From contig AP018172.1 in assembly GCA_002368175.1 (NCBI GenBank), positions 1,114,001 through 1,178,000 of the forward strand: DNA of 64,000 nt, written 5' to 3'. The stretch comes from Calothrix sp. NIES-2098. Lineage in GTDB: Bacteria; Cyanobacteriota; Cyanobacteriia; Cyanobacteriales; Nostocaceae. The position numbers and the translations under genes were made by a program. The notes under the pieces were generated by a model. That model ran no database searches. It worked only from the letters and a program-made list of their open reading frames with translations, and had not been told where the DNA came from. Of this stretch, positions 42,898 to 51,801 are shown in pieces. Position 1 is the stretch's first letter. Each line of letters begins with the position of its first letter.

Positions 42898-43296
42898 TTA
42901 AGGTAAAAACCGATCTAAAGCTGCCTTAAGTTGTGCAATTTCAGTATCAATATTTCCTTCTTGTGCAGCTCTGGCTATACACTCAGTTAAATGTTCATCC
43001 AACACAATTCGCGCTACCCGATCTAATGCACCCCTGACTGCGGCAATTTGCAGTAAAACATCAGGACAAGGGCTATTTTGCTGCACCATTGTCTTAATAC
43101 CGCGAATGTGTCCTTCTATACGTGCAAGCCTATTGACAATTCGCCGTAAAGACTCTTCACTATGGACGTGAGGATGAACCGAGTCTCCATGTACAGAACT
43201 ATCTGGATGTTCGTGATCTGAGGTGCGATCGTGAGAGTGTTCTGCTTGCTTGGATGTAGTTAAGGATTCTTCAGGAGATCGGTTTAATCCGTTCAT
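42898..43296 (-). CDS. CsoR/RcnR-family metal sensor, InrS-like (nickel)
   Basis: A 132-residue all-helical repressor. The N-terminal 45 residues hold eight histidines, ending HPHVHSEES. The core reads LRRIVNRLARIEGHIRGIKT, with C77 in NSPCPDVL, H102 and C106 in DEHLTEC. In Synechocystis InrS the nickel ligands are a corresponding His, Cys, His and Cys, so this looks like an orthologue that represses nickel (or cobalt) export genes when metal is scarce. No exporter is adjacent in the window. H45 is the likely fourth ligand. Confidence 0.83.
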   Translation of the reverse strand: MNGLNRSPEESLTTSKQAEHSHDRTSDHEHPDSSVHGDSVHPHVHSEESLRRIVNRLARIEGHIRGIKTMVQQNSPCPDVLLQIAAVRGALDRVARIVLDEHLTECIARAAQEGNIDTEIAQLKAALDRFLP

Positions 43297-43697
43297 GGTT
43301 TCTCAAAGTGCTGGTCTAACTAAGATACTAGCCTAGAGGGAAAGGAAGAAATAACTAATGACAAATGACAAATATTAATTATGGTGTGAAATCCGAACCT
43401 TGCTATGGGGAATGTCCATAATAGCTTTTGAGCTAAATATACAATTAATTTGATTATAGGTAGTTCACGCTCTGCCTTAACTAATACTGAGTTTTTCTCA
43501 CAGATATTAATTGAGTGAAGAAGGTTGCCAACTCCCTTTAATCTTAGTAGCTATCTGAGAACATAACTCAGGGGAGGCGGTGAAACCTGAAGTAGAGTAC
43601 AAGCGTCAATACGCAGGTATTCTCTGAGATTCTGTAAAAATAAATTTAGATTAGATGCGTCACGACTAAGTAAAAATTACGCTTCTAGATTTAGGTT
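43297..43697. other. Non-coding region upstream of the HtrA-type protease gene
   Basis: 401 bp between divergent genes, with no frame of coding character. It carries a TAATGACAAATGACAAAT repeat fragment at 43357, and promoters of both neighbours presumably lie here. A sequence of GGGGAGG near 43571 is not followed by a usable start. No riboswitch recognised. Confidence 0.4.
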
Positions 43698-44918
43698 GTG
43701 ATTATGAAATTTACCAAATTACCCAGGTCTATACGCCAACTCAGTTCCCACTTTTTAGCTATATTTCTAGGAGTTGTGCTAACTTTTACCAGTCTGCGGG
43801 TGTTACCATCCCAAGCAGAACCAGCACCAAAGTCGGCTACTGCAAATACGCCAGAATTGCTGGCTCAACGCCAATCACCAGCTTCGGCTGCAATAGGTAG
43901 CAGTAGCTTTGTGACAGCAGCAGTCAATCGTGTTGGCCCAGCAGTAGTACGGATTGATACAGAGCGTACAATTACTCGTCGTAACGATCCATTTCTTGAA
44001 GACCCATTTTTCCGCCAGTTTTTTGGTGACAGTTTCCCGCAACAGCCATCTAGAGAGCAATTGCGCGGTCTGGGTTCTGGATTCATTATTGATAAGAGTG
44101 GGGTAGTTCTCACCAATGCTCACGTAGTTGATAAAGCTGATAGAGTAACAGTCCGGCTGAAAGATGGCCGCACCTTTGACGGTAAAGTTCAAGGTATTGA
44201 TGAAGTTACAGATTTAGCAGTAGTTAAGATTAACGCTGGGAATGATTTACCAGTTGCACCCTTAGGTTCTTCTGGTAGCGTGCAGGTAGGAGACTGGGCG
44301 ATCGCAGTTGGTAATCCTTTAGGATTTGATAATACCGTAACTTTGGGTATTGTCAGCACCCTCAAGCGTTCTTCAGCCCAAGTGGGGATTACAGATAAAC
44401 GCTTAGAGTTTATTCAAACTGACGCCGCTATTAACCCCGGTAACTCTGGGGGGCCGTTATTAAATGGTCAAGGTGAAGTGATTGGGATTAATACTGCCAT
44501 TCGTGCTGACGCAATGGGAATTGGATTTGCTATCCCCATTGATAAAGCAAAAGCGATCGCCACACAACTGCAACGCGAAGGTAAAGTTGCTCACCCCTAT
44601 TTAGGCGTGCAAATGGTAACTTTAACTCCCCAGCTAGCCAAGCAGAACAACACAGATCCCAACTCTCCCATTCAAATACCGGAAGTTAACGGTGTTTTGG
44701 TGATGCGAGTTATACCTAATTCGCCAGCTGCATCTGCGGGTATCCGACGCGGGGATGTAATTGTCCAAATTGATGGACAAGCAATTACCACAGCAGAACA
44801 GTTACAGAATGCTGTAGAAAATAGTCGCCTCGGTCAAGTATTGCAGGTGAAGGTACAACGAGGTAATCAAACACAGCAGCTATCGGTACGCACGGCTGAA
44901 TTGCAAAACGCTTCGTAA
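43698..44918 (+). CDS. HtrA/Deg-type serine protease with PDZ domain
   Basis: A 406-residue exported protease. A signal/anchor segment near residues 15-35 (FLAIFLGVVLTFTSLRVLP) is followed by a trypsin-like domain with triad H142 (TNAHVVDKA), D172 (VTDLAVVKI) and S250 (NPGNSGGPL), then one PDZ domain (GVLVMRVIPNSPAASAGIRR). One PDZ domain and this length match cyanobacterial HhoA/HhoB/HtrA. It should degrade or refold damaged periplasmic proteins. A terminator follows. Confidence 0.93.
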   Translation: MIMKFTKLPRSIRQLSSHFLAIFLGVVLTFTSLRVLPSQAEPAPKSATANTPELLAQRQSPASAAIGSSSFVTAAVNRVGPAVVRIDTERTITRRNDPFLEDPFFRQFFGDSFPQQPSREQLRGLGSGFIIDKSGVVLTNAHVVDKADRVTVRLKDGRTFDGKVQGIDEVTDLAVVKINAGNDLPVAPLGSSGSVQVGDWAIAVGNPLGFDNTVTLGIVSTLKRSSAQVGITDKRLEFIQTDAAINPGNSGGPLLNGQGEVIGINTAIRADAMGIGFAIPIDKAKAIATQLQREGKVAHPYLGVQMVTLTPQLAKQNNTDPNSPIQIPEVNGVLVMRVIPNSPAASAGIRRGDVIVQIDGQAITTAEQLQNAVENSRLGQVLQVKVQRGNQTQQLSVRTAELQNAS

Positions 44919-44953
44919 TCAGCGCTGAGTATTGAGTTAATTTATGATATCGG

Positions 44954-44982
44954 GGGTATGTCTGTGCATACCCTTTATTTTT
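44954..44982 (+). terminator. Rho-independent terminator of the HtrA-type gene
   Basis: GGGTATG-TCTGTG-CATACCC forms a 7-bp stem and runs into TTTATTTTT, 35 bp after the stop. Confidence 0.8.
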
Positions 44983-45024
44983 GGCGATCGCTGCTAAAGT
45001 AAAGTTATTCTGAGCTAAAAAAGC

Positions 45025-45270
45025 ATGATGTCTTCGCTTCCCGTCAACGACGCTCAACATAATTTACAACAGCTGATAGATCGAGTTGCAGAGCAGGGTA
45101 AACCTGTGCTTATTCAAGGTGAACGCAGTAATGCAATTCTGCTGGCTGAAAAAGACTGGGCTGCAATTCAGGAGACTCTTTACTTGCTATCTATACCTGG
45201 GATGCGAGAATCTATCAAAGAAGGATTAGCAACACCAATCCAAGAATGTGATGAGGAGTTGGATTGGTGA
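45025..45270 (+). CDS. Phd/YefM-family antitoxin, apparently without toxin
   Basis: An 81-residue antitoxin-like protein: LPVNDAQHNLQQLIDRVAEQ, VLIQGERSNAILLAEKDW and a C-terminal acidic tail. This is the YefM/Phd DNA-binding plus toxin-neutralising layout. The expected YoeB/RelE-type toxin should start at or just after 45267, but no such protein is encoded before the next gene at 45382. It is probably an orphan. Confidence 0.8.
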   Translation: MMSSLPVNDAQHNLQQLIDRVAEQGKPVLIQGERSNAILLAEKDWAAIQETLYLLSIPGMRESIKEGLATPIQECDEELDW

Positions 45271-45381
45271 GTGATGGCAGTAATGGAGAGCGATCGCATT
45301 TTACTCATATTATTCATCAGTTCAAAATTATAAGAGCTATATTCGAGGTATCATTGAAGCGCCTGCAATTGGTAATGATGC

Positions 45382-45660
45382 ATGACAAAAGCAATTACAT
45401 CTCAATCATTACGCGAAGCATGGGAGCAAGGTTGGCAACAGGCGTTAACCCAAGTTGCACAGAATATGATGCGCGAGGGAATTGATTTAGCTCTAGTAGC
45501 AAAACTCACTGGGCTACCACTTAAAATAGTTCAGAATTTGCGAACTAACGAGGTAGATGATTCGCAATTACTGATAAAAGATTTTGTCGAACTGAGTGAG
45601 TCATCACTGAGCAAAATTTGGATCGATCCAGAGGAAGACGAAGCTTGGAAGGATCTATAA
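45382..45660 (+). CDS. Antitoxin-like partner of the following MazF/PemK-type toxin
   Basis: A 92-residue protein. The first half (AWEQGWQQALTQVAQNMM, then LALVAKLTGLPLKIVQNLR) resembles the helical tail of Rpn/PDDEXK transposase-like proteins. The C-terminal half, FVELSESSLSKIWIDPEEDE, looks like toxin-neutralising tails of small antitoxins. It overlaps the next gene by 16 bp, a typical toxin-antitoxin arrangement. The start has no clear ribosome site; the function is mainly inferred from the neighbour. Confidence 0.65.
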   Translation: MTKAITSQSLREAWEQGWQQALTQVAQNMMREGIDLALVAKLTGLPLKIVQNLRTNEVDDSQLLIKDFVELSESSLSKIWIDPEEDEAWKDL

Positions 45661-46046
45661 AAAATCCGATCAAAGGCGATATCATCTCTGTGCCTTTCCC
45701 ATTTTCTGATGCATCTGCCACTAAAAGAAGACCTGCTTTAGTAATAGCAGAATCGGATAGTCACAATATCATAATCTGTCCTATTACCAGTAAACCCGGC
45801 AGAGACTATGCAATTAAGTTAGAAGACCAAGACTTCAGAGTTGGGAAACTAAACTTAAGTCCTTGCTATATTCGCCCTAACATTATCGCTACGGTGGATA
45901 AAAGTAATGTTATTCGCCAAATCGGAAAGTTGAAAGATGAAAAACTCAATGAAGTTATTTCTGTAATTATTGAAATACTTCAAAAGCCGTCGCAACCTCC
46001 ACCATCAACATCCAAAGCTTTAGAACGTGGTAAAAACCCAAAATAA
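45645..46046 (+). CDS. MazF/PemK-type endoribonuclease toxin
   Basis: A 133-residue toxin candidate starting at TTG 45645, chosen because GAGGAAG lies about 9 nt upstream and the protein then begins right before the MazF fold; a TTG at 45618 is the alternative. It shows KGDIISVPFPFSDASATKRR, PALVIAESDS, IIICPITSK and SPCYIRPNIIATVDKSNVIR. MazF proteins cut mRNA. The final 15 residues (rich in Pro and Ser) are extra compared with the family. Paired with the overlapping upstream antitoxin-like gene. Confidence 0.8.
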   Translation: MEGSIKNPIKGDIISVPFPFSDASATKRRPALVIAESDSHNIIICPITSKPGRDYAIKLEDQDFRVGKLNLSPCYIRPNIIATVDKSNVIRQIGKLKDEKLNEVISVIIEILQKPSQPPPSTSKALERGKNPK

Positions 46047-46088
46047 TCAACTTTGTCCGGATCTCGGCTGTTGCGGTTCAAAGCACGA

Positions 46089-46375
46089 GCGATCGCTCTT
46101 TACTCTCCATCATTCACCTTTGGATCTTGGACGTTGCTGTTCTCATCTCGAAATTCCGTGTTCTGAACTCGGAACGTCGAGTAATTTACTCCAACATCCG
46201 AGTTCAAAAGGAAAGCGATCGCCTTTTTTTCACCATCATTCACCTTTGGATCTCGGACGTTGCTGTTCTCATCTCGAAATTCCGTGTTCGGAAGGCGAAG
46301 CTTCAAGTTCAGAACTCGGAACGCCGAGCAATTTACTCCAATATCCGAGTTTTTAACCTCAACGTTGTACTTTAG
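46089..46375. repeat. Tandem duplication of a 126-bp block built of 21-bp units
   Basis: Two copies of a block start at HIP1 octamers 46089 and 46215, exactly 126 bp (six times 21) apart. Both contain CACCTTTGGATCT, GACGTTGCTGTTCTC, CGAAATTCCGTGTTC, AACTCGGAACG and CCGAGTT elements. The second copy has an additional 21 bp (GGAAGGCGAAGCTTC...) after CCGTGTTC. Heptad frames such as SKFRVLN and SNIRV show the same period as the tract at 8478-8783. Open frames here on both strands follow from the repeat. 46376-46653 has nothing coding. Confidence 0.75.
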
Positions 46376-46653
46376 AAGTGGAATTACTGAGCTACTTTCT
46401 CTAACGCTGCTTTTTGAAGCTTGACTTTCCCTTACTTACGGGTGAACTTTTATTTGATTTCCTCAACTACTGTCTCTAAAGCAGTGCTTTGGCACATTTT
46501 TACATCTGCAAAACGCTTACATAAGCCTCACTGCATACTATTCAGAGGAACCTGAAGCGTAACTTCAATGTGGTGGTAGCCAAATGAAAGAGTCAAAATA
46601 GAAGATAGAGGCTAGCGATCGCAGTCTTACCTGGAATTAGGAGTTTACTATCA

Positions 46654-49600
46654 GTGGTATTACAAGTACAAACCAGCACCTACGAACCTAAAACCCAAGA
46701 AATTGCTAAACAACTTCTAGAAGCAACCCAAGAAAATCGCTCGTTTTTTGCCTCGCTTCGCGATCAAATGCGTTGGGATGATAAATTACTAGCTTGGGCG
46801 ATGAGCAATCCTGGGTTACGGGTGCAATTATTTCGCTTTATCGATACATTACCTGCTTTACGCAGCAAACCAGAAATTGCTGCACATTTACAAGAATATT
46901 TAGGAGATGAATCTGTAGAATTACCTGCGGCTTTAAAAGGGATGCTCAATTTTGCTAACCCTGATTCTATGCCGGGACAAGTGGCGGCGACAACTGTAGC
47001 GACAGCCGTTGAAACTCTCGCTCATAAATATATTGCTGGGGAAAATATTACACAAGTTATCAAAACAGTTGAACGCTTACGTAAAGAAAAAATGGCTTTC
47101 ACCATTGACTTACTTGGTGAAGCGGTAATTACAGAAACAGAAGCAAAATCTTACTTAGAACGCTATTTAGAATTAATCGCACAATTGGTAGCAGCATCGA
47201 AGAATTGGAAAGCGATTGGTGCTATTGATGAAGCAGATGGCGAACAGCTACCAAAAGTGCAAGTTTCTGTAAAGTTAACGGCGTTTTATTCGCAATTTGA
47301 CCCCTTAGATGCTGAGGGTAGCGAGGCGAGAGTAAGCGATCGCATTCGCACTCTACTGCGTCATGCTAAAGAATTAGGCGCAGCTGTGCATTTTGATATG
47401 GAACAGTATGCCTATAAAGATATAACTCTGAATATTCTCAAAAAATTATTGACGGAAGAAGAGTTTAGGCAACGTACAGATATTGGCATCACAATCCAAG
47501 CATATCTGCGTGACAGCGAGCAAGATGCCAAAGATGTAATTGCTTGGTTGAAACAGCGTGGTTATCCTTTAACCATCCGTTTAGTCAAAGGCGCATATTG
47601 GGATCAGGAAACTATCAAAGCAGCGCAGAAACATTGGCCCCAGCCTGTTTACAATGACAAAGCCGCCAGCGATGCGAATTTTGAAGCCATCACTCAGTTA
47701 TTGCTAGAGAATCATCAATATGTATATGCTGCCATTGGTAGTCATAACGTGCGATCGCAAGCTAGAGCAATAGCGATCGCAGAAAGTTTAAAGGTTCCCC
47801 GCCGTTGTTTTGAAATGCAAGTTCTCTACGGGATGGGGGATAAACTGGCGAAGGCTTTGGTTGATAAGGGTTATCGGGTAAGAGTTTATTGTCCCTATGG
47901 TGAATTATTGCCAGGGATGGCTTATTTAATTCGGCGCTTGTTGGAAAATACGGCTAATAGTTCGTTTTTACGGCAAAATTTGGAGAATAGGCCGATTGAG
48001 GAGTTGATAGCACCTCCCAATATAGATTTGTCTCACGCAAAAGCGCAAAGCCAAGCCAGTGCGTTGGGCGGCTCTGCCGACTTGAAGCAACTGGCGCGCA
48101 AAGAAGAAAAAGTAGGGTTTTTGGGTGCGGCGGATACTGATTATGCGGAGGAGGAAGAAAGAAGGAAATCGGCGGAGGCGTTTCAGGCTGTTCATCAGCA
48201 ATTGGGGAGAACTTATTTACCACTAATTAATGGTGAGTATGTGAATACCCAGGAAGCGATTGATTCTCTCAATCCTTCTAATTTCAGTCAGGTAATTGGT
48301 AAGGTTGGACTTATCAGTGTTGAACAAGCTGAACAAGCGATGAAAGCGGCGAAGGCGGCTTTTCCTGGTTGGCGGAAAACGCCAGTGAAGCAACGCGCTG
48401 ATATTTTGCGGAAAGCTGCTGATTTGATGGAACAGCGCCGCGCTGAACTTTCCGCTTGGATAGTTTTGGAAGTTGGGAAGCCAGTTAAGGAAGCAGATGC
48501 GGAGGTTTCGGAGGCGATAGACTTCTGTCGCTACTACGCCGATGAAATGGAACGGCTAGATAAAGGTGTCAATTATGACGTTTCGGGAGAGACAAACCGT
48601 TATCTTTACCAACCACGAGGAATTGCTGTAGTCATTTCGCCTTGGAATTTTCCTTTAGCGATCGCTTGTGGTATGACTGTAGCAGCGTTAGTCACTGGCA
48701 ATTGTACTCTGCTCAAACCTGCGGAAACATCTTCTGTAATTACCGCCAAACTTACAGAAATTTTGGTAGAAGCTGGAATTCCTCAAGGTGTCTTCCAATA
48801 TGTACCTGGTAAGGGTTCCCAAGTCGGTGCTTACTTGGTGAGTCATCCAGATACTCATGTGATTGCTTTTACCGGTTCTCAGGAAGTGGGATGTAAGATT
48901 TACGCAGAAGCATCTACACTCAAACCTTTGCAAAGGCATATGAAGCGAGTAATTGCAGAGATGGGTGGGAAGAATGGCATTATTGTAGATGAAAGTGCTG
49001 ATTTAGACCAGGCTGTCGTTGGGGTAGTGCAATCAGCATTTGGCTATAGCGGACAAAAATGTTCTGCCTGTTCCAGAGTGATTGTGCAGCAATCGATTTA
49101 CGATACCTTTGTGCAGCGGTTAGTAGAAGCCACAAAATCCCTGAATATTGGGGAAGCAGAGTTACCCAGTACCCAAGTCGGCCCGGTAATTGATGCTAAT
49201 GCCCGCGATCGCATTCGCGAGTATATTGAAAAAGGTAAGGTAGAAGCAAAATTAGCGCTAGAGTTACCAGCACCAGAACAAGGCTATTTTATTGGGCCAG
49301 TCATCTTTAGCGAAGTATCACCCAATGGGATAATTGCCCAACAAGAAATTTTTGGCCCCGTACTAGCAGTAATTAAAGTAAAAGATTTTCAGGAAGCATT
49401 AGCCGTTGCTAACGGTACTAACTTCGCTTTAACTGGAGGACTTTACTCAAGAACACCATCTCACATCCAGCAAGCACAACAAGACTTTGAAGTCGGGAAT
49501 TTATACATTAACCGTACAATTACAGGAGCGATCGTTGCCCGTCAACCCTTTGGTGGATTCAATCTTTCTGGTGTTGGTTCCAAAGCAGGCGGCCCCGATT

Positions 49601-49683
49601 ACCTGCTACAATTCCTAGAACCGCGCACAATCACAGAAAATATTCAGCGCCAAGGTTTCGCACCAATTGAAGGTGCAGATTAA
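46654..49683 (+). CDS. putA: Bifunctional proline dehydrogenase/L-glutamate semialdehyde dehydrogenase
   Basis: A 1009-residue two-step enzyme oxidising proline to glutamate. It starts at GTG with AGGAG 9 nt upstream. Residues about 85-435 are the FAD-dependent proline dehydrogenase barrel (VHFDMEQYAYKD, LVKGAYWDQE, YAAIGSHNVRS). Residues about 515-1000 are the aldehyde dehydrogenase (VISPWNFPLAIACG, FTGSQEVG, catalytic Cys in SGQKCSACSRV, EIFGPVLAVIKV). The linker near residues 455-490 contains a segment encoded by repeat DNA. No N-terminal DNA-binding domain, so it is not a self-repressor. Membrane association is expected through the first domain. Confidence 0.94.
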   Translation: MVLQVQTSTYEPKTQEIAKQLLEATQENRSFFASLRDQMRWDDKLLAWAMSNPGLRVQLFRFIDTLPALRSKPEIAAHLQEYLGDESVELPAALKGMLNFANPDSMPGQVAATTVATAVETLAHKYIAGENITQVIKTVERLRKEKMAFTIDLLGEAVITETEAKSYLERYLELIAQLVAASKNWKAIGAIDEADGEQLPKVQVSVKLTAFYSQFDPLDAEGSEARVSDRIRTLLRHAKELGAAVHFDMEQYAYKDITLNILKKLLTEEEFRQRTDIGITIQAYLRDSEQDAKDVIAWLKQRGYPLTIRLVKGAYWDQETIKAAQKHWPQPVYNDKAASDANFEAITQLLLENHQYVYAAIGSHNVRSQARAIAIAESLKVPRRCFEMQVLYGMGDKLAKALVDKGYRVRVYCPYGELLPGMAYLIRRLLENTANSSFLRQNLENRPIEELIAPPNIDLSHAKAQSQASALGGSADLKQLARKEEKVGFLGAADTDYAEEEERRKSAEAFQAVHQQLGRTYLPLINGEYVNTQEAIDSLNPSNFSQVIGKVGLISVEQAEQAMKAAKAAFPGWRKTPVKQRADILRKAADLMEQRRAELSAWIVLEVGKPVKEADAEVSEAIDFCRYYADEMERLDKGVNYDVSGETNRYLYQPRGIAVVISPWNFPLAIACGMTVAALVTGNCTLLKPAETSSVITAKLTEILVEAGIPQGVFQYVPGKGSQVGAYLVSHPDTHVIAFTGSQEVGCKIYAEASTLKPLQRHMKRVIAEMGGKNGIIVDESADLDQAVVGVVQSAFGYSGQKCSACSRVIVQQSIYDTFVQRLVEATKSLNIGEAELPSTQVGPVIDANARDRIREYIEKGKVEAKLALELPAPEQGYFIGPVIFSEVSPNGIIAQQEIFGPVLAVIKVKDFQEALAVANGTNFALTGGLYSRTPSHIQQAQQDFEVGNLYINRTITGAIVARQPFGGFNLSGVGSKAGGPDYLLQFLEPRTITENIQRQGFAPIEGAD
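48030..48108. repeat. Dispersed repeat inserted in the putA linker
   Basis: The DNA reads ACGCAAAAGCGCAAAG, then GCCAGTGCGTTGGG and GACTTGAAGCAACTGGCGCG, which is the pattern of dispersed palindromic repeats (GCCAGT...ACTGGC ends). It encodes the low-complexity linker SHAKAQSQASALGGSADLKQ between the two catalytic domains, in frame. Confidence 0.6.
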
Positions 49684-49694
49684 ATTATACAAGT

Positions 49695-49784
49695 AGGGTG
49701 GGCAATGCCCACCTTAAAAGTTACATCTAACCGCAGAGGAGGACACTTCCGTGCGGGGGTTCCCTCCGTTGAGGAAAGTGTCCT
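49695..49784. repeat. Two palindromes downstream of putA
   Basis: GGTGGGC-AAT-GCCCACC (49697-49713) is a 7-bp hairpin 13 bp after putA and may terminate it. A second palindrome, AGGACACTT...AAGTGTCCT (49740-49784, 9-bp stem with a GGGGTTCCCTCC loop), follows. Both look like dispersed elements; the second may carry the promoter spacer of the acetyltransferase gene. Confidence 0.6.
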
Positions 49785-49805
49785 TCGTGCAGAGAATGCA
49801 AAGAA

Positions 49806-50246
49806 ATGGTCAGCAAAAATTTTATTATTAAAACTGTTGAATCTCCTGAAGAATTTGCTGCAATTAAAGCAATTAGAATAGCCGTATTCCAGGAAGAACA
49901 AGGGGTAGAACCTGCTTTAGAATTTGATGGTAAAGATGAAATTTCTCAACATTTAATTGCTTATTTAAATCAAGAAGCTGTCGGTACTGCCAGAATTAGA
50001 TATTTAGATAATCAAACTGCAAAAGTAGAAAGACTAGCTGTTTTATCTAGAGCTAGGGGAAACGGAATCGGTCAGCAACTCATGGAAAAAGCTTTAAAAA
50101 TTATTGCTAGTAAAAATATTCCAGAAGTTGTCATTCATGCCCAAGAATATGTAAAAGCTTTATATGAAAAAATGGGTTTTGTACAAGAAGGAGAAATCTT
50201 TATAGAAGCAGATATTTCTCATGTAAAAATGAAGAATAAATTATGA
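49806..50246 (+). CDS. GNAT-family N-acetyltransferase
   Basis: A 146-residue acetyltransferase of the ElaA/YjcF-like group. It has FAAIKAIRIAVFQEEQGVEP, GTARIRYLDNQTAKVERLAV, the acetyl-CoA loop LSRARGNGIGQQLM and VKALYEKMGFVQEGEIF. Substrate unknown. It begins 59 bp after a palindromic repeat. Confidence 0.87.
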   Translation: MVSKNFIIKTVESPEEFAAIKAIRIAVFQEEQGVEPALEFDGKDEISQHLIAYLNQEAVGTARIRYLDNQTAKVERLAVLSRARGNGIGQQLMEKALKIIASKNIPEVVIHAQEYVKALYEKMGFVQEGEIFIEADISHVKMKNKL

Positions 50247-50361
50247 TTCTCTAAAATGGGAAACACTTATCTAATATCAGCAAAGCAATCACAAAAATTC
50301 TGCGATCGCTTCGCTCCACTGCTGTTGTGTAATCCCTAATTTTTTCGGATATTTGTAATAA

Positions 50362-51801
50362 TTAATATTGCCAAATTTTAATTATTCCATCCTGGCTACA
50401 ACTACCTAATAGATTGTTTTTAGAGCTAAAAACTATTGTTCTAATTTCACTTTCCTGATTAAAATTAAATATATTTCGCTGTTTTTTTATATCCCAAATG
50501 CTAACTTTTCCGTCTTTACTACCAATAGCTATAACTTGACTATCAGGGCTAAAGGCAACTGAGTTAATACTACCAAGCTCTGTTGAAGAATAGATATTAG
50601 TCTCATGTGTCAAGTCCCAAACTTCTAAACTTTTATCACAGCCAATTGCTAAAAGTTTACCATCAGGACTACAAGCAATAGAGTTAATTGGCGACAGATT
50701 ATCAACAAGTGTCCGACCTTCTATCCGCTTTTTAGGATACCAAATTTTTACAATGCCGTCTTTTTCACCACTAAATAAAACTTCTCCATTAGGGCTAAAA
50801 GCAATTGTTGTGACTTCACTTAAATTCTCAGCCAGGATAGTTTTTTTATAAGACAACATATCCCAAACGATCAGCCTTTTATACTTGCTACCAGCAACAA
50901 GCGTCTGTCCATCTGGGCTAAAAACTAATGCTAGAACCGTTCCTGGTTCCATGTCAGACTCGAAGTATGCTCGTTCATTAAGAGGCTTTTGTTGTTTATT
51001 TTGTGAATTATTCCAAAGCCAGACAGAGTTGCGGTTATTTAAATAAGTACCACTAGCGATAAAGTTACCATCGGGACTAAAAACAACGTTACTTGCAAAG
51101 GAGTGAGATGAAGTTTTTTGTAACAGTTCAGGTTTATTCAAATTATCTAAATCCCATTGCTGTATTGTTTGATTGTCAAATCTACTGACTAAACATTTAC
51201 CATCTGGACTAAACGCAATTGAGCTAATAGGAAATTCAGTTTTGAGACTATCCTTTATTGATAGCTGTCCATAATTCGCCGAATGTTGTAAAGATTGTTT
51301 TACTTGAAATGGCTCTACTGTTTTAAGAATTAAAGGCTGTTCAGAAACAATGAAATCATTTAAATCAAAGGCCGTTGAAGCTTTAGCTGGCGAAGGATCA
51401 GTGATTTCCCAAAATTCACTATACGCTTCTCTAACTTGATTATGTGCTGCTGATATAGCCTGGTGATTGATGGCTACATTATCTAAAATTTCGTGAAATA
51501 CTAAACCCTCTATTAAATAGATTTCACGTCCAAATGGATCTTTCAAAATAGTAGTCTCATCAGCACACTGAATATCTGCTTTTGTACCCTTAATAATTTG
51601 AAATATTAAAGTTAAATCTCCAACACTAGACCCAGTAATTTTACGACAAATAGCTGTACCAGCATCAGTTAAATCACCATCAGTTGCTCTAGCTAGTAAA
51701 TTAGATATTTGGGCGTTACAAATAAAATCTGGCGCGACGACTGTGCGATAATCTAGATACAGATTACGACTAACTAAGAAAGGCCAAGCTTTAAAACTCA
51801 T
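50362..51801 (-). CDS. Seven-bladed WD40 protein with unknown N-terminal domain
   Basis: A 479-residue protein, third gene of the GTPase system. Residues 1 to about 165 form an unassigned domain (LYLDYRTVVAPDFICNAQIS, IYLIEGLVFHEILDNVAI). Residues about 190-479 contain exactly seven WD40 blades (ISSIAFSPDGKCLV, VLALVFSPDGQTLVAG, INSVAFSPDSQVIAIG and others, each ending with a W-D/W-L/W-N-type pair), enough for one closed propeller. There is no signal peptide. Its start overlaps the stop of the second GTPase (ATGA), so the two are translationally coupled. It is probably the scaffold or effector of the pair. Confidence 0.85.
   Translation of the reverse strand: MSFKAWPFLVSRNLYLDYRTVVAPDFICNAQISNLLARATDGDLTDAGTAICRKITGSSVGDLTLIFQIIKGTKADIQCADETTILKDPFGREIYLIEGLVFHEILDNVAINHQAISAAHNQVREAYSEFWEITDPSPAKASTAFDLNDFIVSEQPLILKTVEPFQVKQSLQHSANYGQLSIKDSLKTEFPISSIAFSPDGKCLVSRFDNQTIQQWDLDNLNKPELLQKTSSHSFASNVVFSPDGNFIASGTYLNNRNSVWLWNNSQNKQQKPLNERAYFESDMEPGTVLALVFSPDGQTLVAGSKYKRLIVWDMLSYKKTILAENLSEVTTIAFSPNGEVLFSGEKDGIVKIWYPKKRIEGRTLVDNLSPINSIACSPDGKLLAIGCDKSLEVWDLTHETNIYSSTELGSINSVAFSPDSQVIAIGSKDGKVSIWDIKKQRNIFNFNQESEIRTIVFSSKNNLLGSCSQDGIIKIWQY

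Noticed and set aside
45264..45485. Open frame after the YefM-like antitoxin, considered as its toxin
   Set aside because: The translation has no RelE/YoeB features and overlaps the next gene in another frame.
46027..46375. Several overlapping open frames on both strands
   Set aside because: All consist of the duplicated 21-bp-unit repeat and share no protein family.
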